Shown: positions 32,399 to 33,382 of the stretch, piece by piece
Numbering within the stretch: position 1 is the stretch's first letter
Layout of the letters: every line of letters begins with the position of its first letter
From: Nonomuraea aridisoli
GTDB lineage: Bacteria; Actinomycetota; Actinomycetes; Streptosporangiales; Streptosporangiaceae
Reading direction: 5' to 3'
Length of the DNA: 33,382 bases
Assembly: GCF_003236395.1 (NCBI RefSeq)
Contig: NZ_POUD01000078.1
Span: forward strand, 1-33,382
Made by a program: the position numbers and the translations under genes
The notes under the pieces: generated by a model
Seen by the model: only the letters and a program-made list of their open reading frames with translations
Databases searched by the model: none
Told to the model about the DNA's origin: nothing

Positions 32399-33328
32399 AT
32401 GTCGGCCGAGCGTTTCCACCACGTGGCCCTCTTCTACCGGGGGGACCGCGAATACACGGCTGCCACCACGGCTTTCGTGCGCGCGGGGCTGGCCGCCGGC
32501 GAGCCGGTCGCGGTGGCCGTCCCGCCGGCCAGGCTCGCGCTCATCAGGTCGGCGCTCGGCCCCGACGCCGGGGCGGTCCGCCTGCTCGACATGTCCGAGG
32601 CGGGGCGCAACCCGGGCCGGATCCTCCCGGCCGTGCTGCGCGACTTCGCCGACCGGCACCCCGGCCGCCACGTGCGCATCATCGGCGAGCCGATCTGGCC
32701 GGGCCGCACCGAGGTCGAATATCCCGCCTGCGCCCAGCACGAGGCGCTCATCAACCCGTCGTTCGCTGGCCGGCGGGTGACGATCGTGTGCCCATACGAC
32801 GCCGTGGGCCTGACGGAGGAGGTGCTGCGCGAGGCGGCGCGCACCCATCCCGTGCTGCGCGCCGGCGCGGCGGAGCGGCCCAGCCGCGACTACGCGCCCG
32901 AGGTGGTGCTCCAGCACCACAACCGGCCGTTCAAGGAGCCGGAGAAGTGCGCCTTGCTGCGGTTCGACCGCACCAACCTGTCGGCGGCGCGCGTGCTGGC
33001 CGCGCGGGAGGGCGCGGAGCTGGGCTTCCGCGGCGACCGCCTCGACGACATCCGGCTCGTGGTGGCCGAGCTGGCCGCCAACAGCCTCGACCACGGCGGC
33101 GGCTCCGGCACGGTCCGGGTGTGGGACGACGACGGCGTGCTGGTGTGCGAGGTCGCCGACCGCGGCCACATCACCGACCCGCTGGCGGGCCGCCGGCCGG
33201 TCGACCCGCAGTGCCCAGGCTCGCGCGGCCTGCTCATCGTCAACCTGCTCAGCGATCTCGTCCGCGTGCACACCCGGCCGGGCGCGACCACGGTCCGCGT
33301 CTACTTCGACTCCCGGCGGCCCTTCTGA
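32399..33328 (+). CDS. MEDS domain plus HATPase (anti-sigma-type kinase) regulator
   Basis: The 309-residue protein has an N-terminal MEDS-type sensory domain, about residues 1-165: FHHVALFYRGDREYTAATTAFVRAGLAAGEPV, then the VRIIGEPIWPGR segment. The C-terminal HATPase of RsbW/SpoIIAB type spans about 185-305, with the N-box VVAELAANSLDHGGG, VADRGH as the G1-like box, and GSRGLLIVNLLSD. Such proteins act as serine kinases or anti-sigma regulators; the MEDS part probably senses small molecules or redox state. No anti-anti-sigma or sigma partner is adjacent. ATG at 32399 agrees with the family start, and no ribosome site is visible. Confidence 0.87.
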   Translation: MSAERFHHVALFYRGDREYTAATTAFVRAGLAAGEPVAVAVPPARLALIRSALGPDAGAVRLLDMSEAGRNPGRILPAVLRDFADRHPGRHVRIIGEPIWPGRTEVEYPACAQHEALINPSFAGRRVTIVCPYDAVGLTEEVLREAARTHPVLRAGAAERPSRDYAPEVVLQHHNRPFKEPEKCALLRFDRTNLSAARVLAAREGAELGFRGDRLDDIRLVVAELAANSLDHGGGSGTVRVWDDDGVLVCEVADRGHITDPLAGRRPVDPQCPGSRGLLIVNLLSDLVRVHTRPGATTVRVYFDSRRPF

Positions 33329-33329
33329 C

Positions 33330-33345
33330 AGCCCGGTGGCGGGCT
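33330..33345 (+). terminator. Hairpin after the MEDS-HATPase gene
   Basis: AGCCCG-gtgg-CGGGCT is a perfect 6-bp stem with a 4-nt loop, starting 2 bp after the stop. A second repeat, CCCTGA (33355-33360) with TCAGGG (33375-33380), follows. There is no T-run. Confidence 0.6.
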
Positions 33346-33382
33346 CCGTACCGTCCCTGAGGGGGCGGGCCCTATCAGGGGC

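Noticed and set aside
1..33382. Search for tRNA or rRNA genes, CRISPR repeats, transposases, integrases and attachment sites
   Set aside because: No cloverleaf, repeat-spacer array or mobile-element gene was seen by eye; a covariance-model scan would be the decisive check.

Overview
The window is very GC-rich, uses GTG and TTG starts freely, and carries families typical of filamentous Actinobacteria: a SARP/AfsR-type regulator, DUF1707, MEDS-HATPase and DUF4184 proteins, and an ECF sigma factor fused to an anti-sigma region. It looks like a chromosomal segment of a Streptosporangiales-type actinomycete (Nonomuraea/Actinomadura-like), inferred from style and gene content only. I see no rRNA, tRNA, CRISPR array, transposase or phage gene.

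Layout. (1) 1-6284, minus strand: an envelope-glycan operon with a small membrane protein, a FemAB/CelD-like acyltransferase, two GT2 glycosyltransferases, a NodB-type polysaccharide deacetylase, a Wzx-like flippase, and the disordered N-terminus of a protein that runs off the left edge. Most junctions overlap as ATGA, GTGA or 8 bp. (2) 6577-10071, minus: an ECF sigma factor fused to a zinc-binding anti-sigma motif, a membrane helix and an extracytoplasmic domain, preceded by a membrane-anchored solute-binding/VWA protein. (3) 10205-12827: CDF-like transporter, DUF4184 membrane protein, SpoU RNA methyltransferase, short CutA-like protein. (4) 13159-18617: a second sugar locus: UDP-sulfoquinovose synthase, methyltransferase and GtrA on plus, facing a GT2 and NAD-epimerase pair on minus, then a polytopic GT-C-like protein. 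(5) 18672-21658: secreted protein, D,D-carboxypeptidase, DUF1508 protein, DedA protein behind a strong iron-box match, small exported protein. (6) 21627-25019: a 1130-residue SARP-ATPase regulator. (7) 25098-28162: LPG-synthase-type membrane protein, PIG-L deacetylase and a divergent GT4, with 23 bp between the GT4 and deacetylase start codons. (8) 28349-33328: lipoprotein, TetR, FAD monooxygenase, Rieske oxygenase, DUF1707 protein, MEDS-HATPase regulator.

How it fits together. Most of the window concerns the cell envelope: nucleotide-sugar synthesis, glycosyl transfer, deacetylation, flipping, peptidoglycan trimming and lipid-linked sugars, with several single-protein sensors between. The strongest non-coding signals are the overlapping divergent -10 elements at 27036-27045, the three GATACT/AGTATC half-sites between TetR and the monooxygenase, the 19-bp iron box at 21036-21054, and a 12-bp perfect-stem hairpin at 28297-28341. 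Convergent genes repeatedly overlap at their 3' ends, by up to 103 bp.
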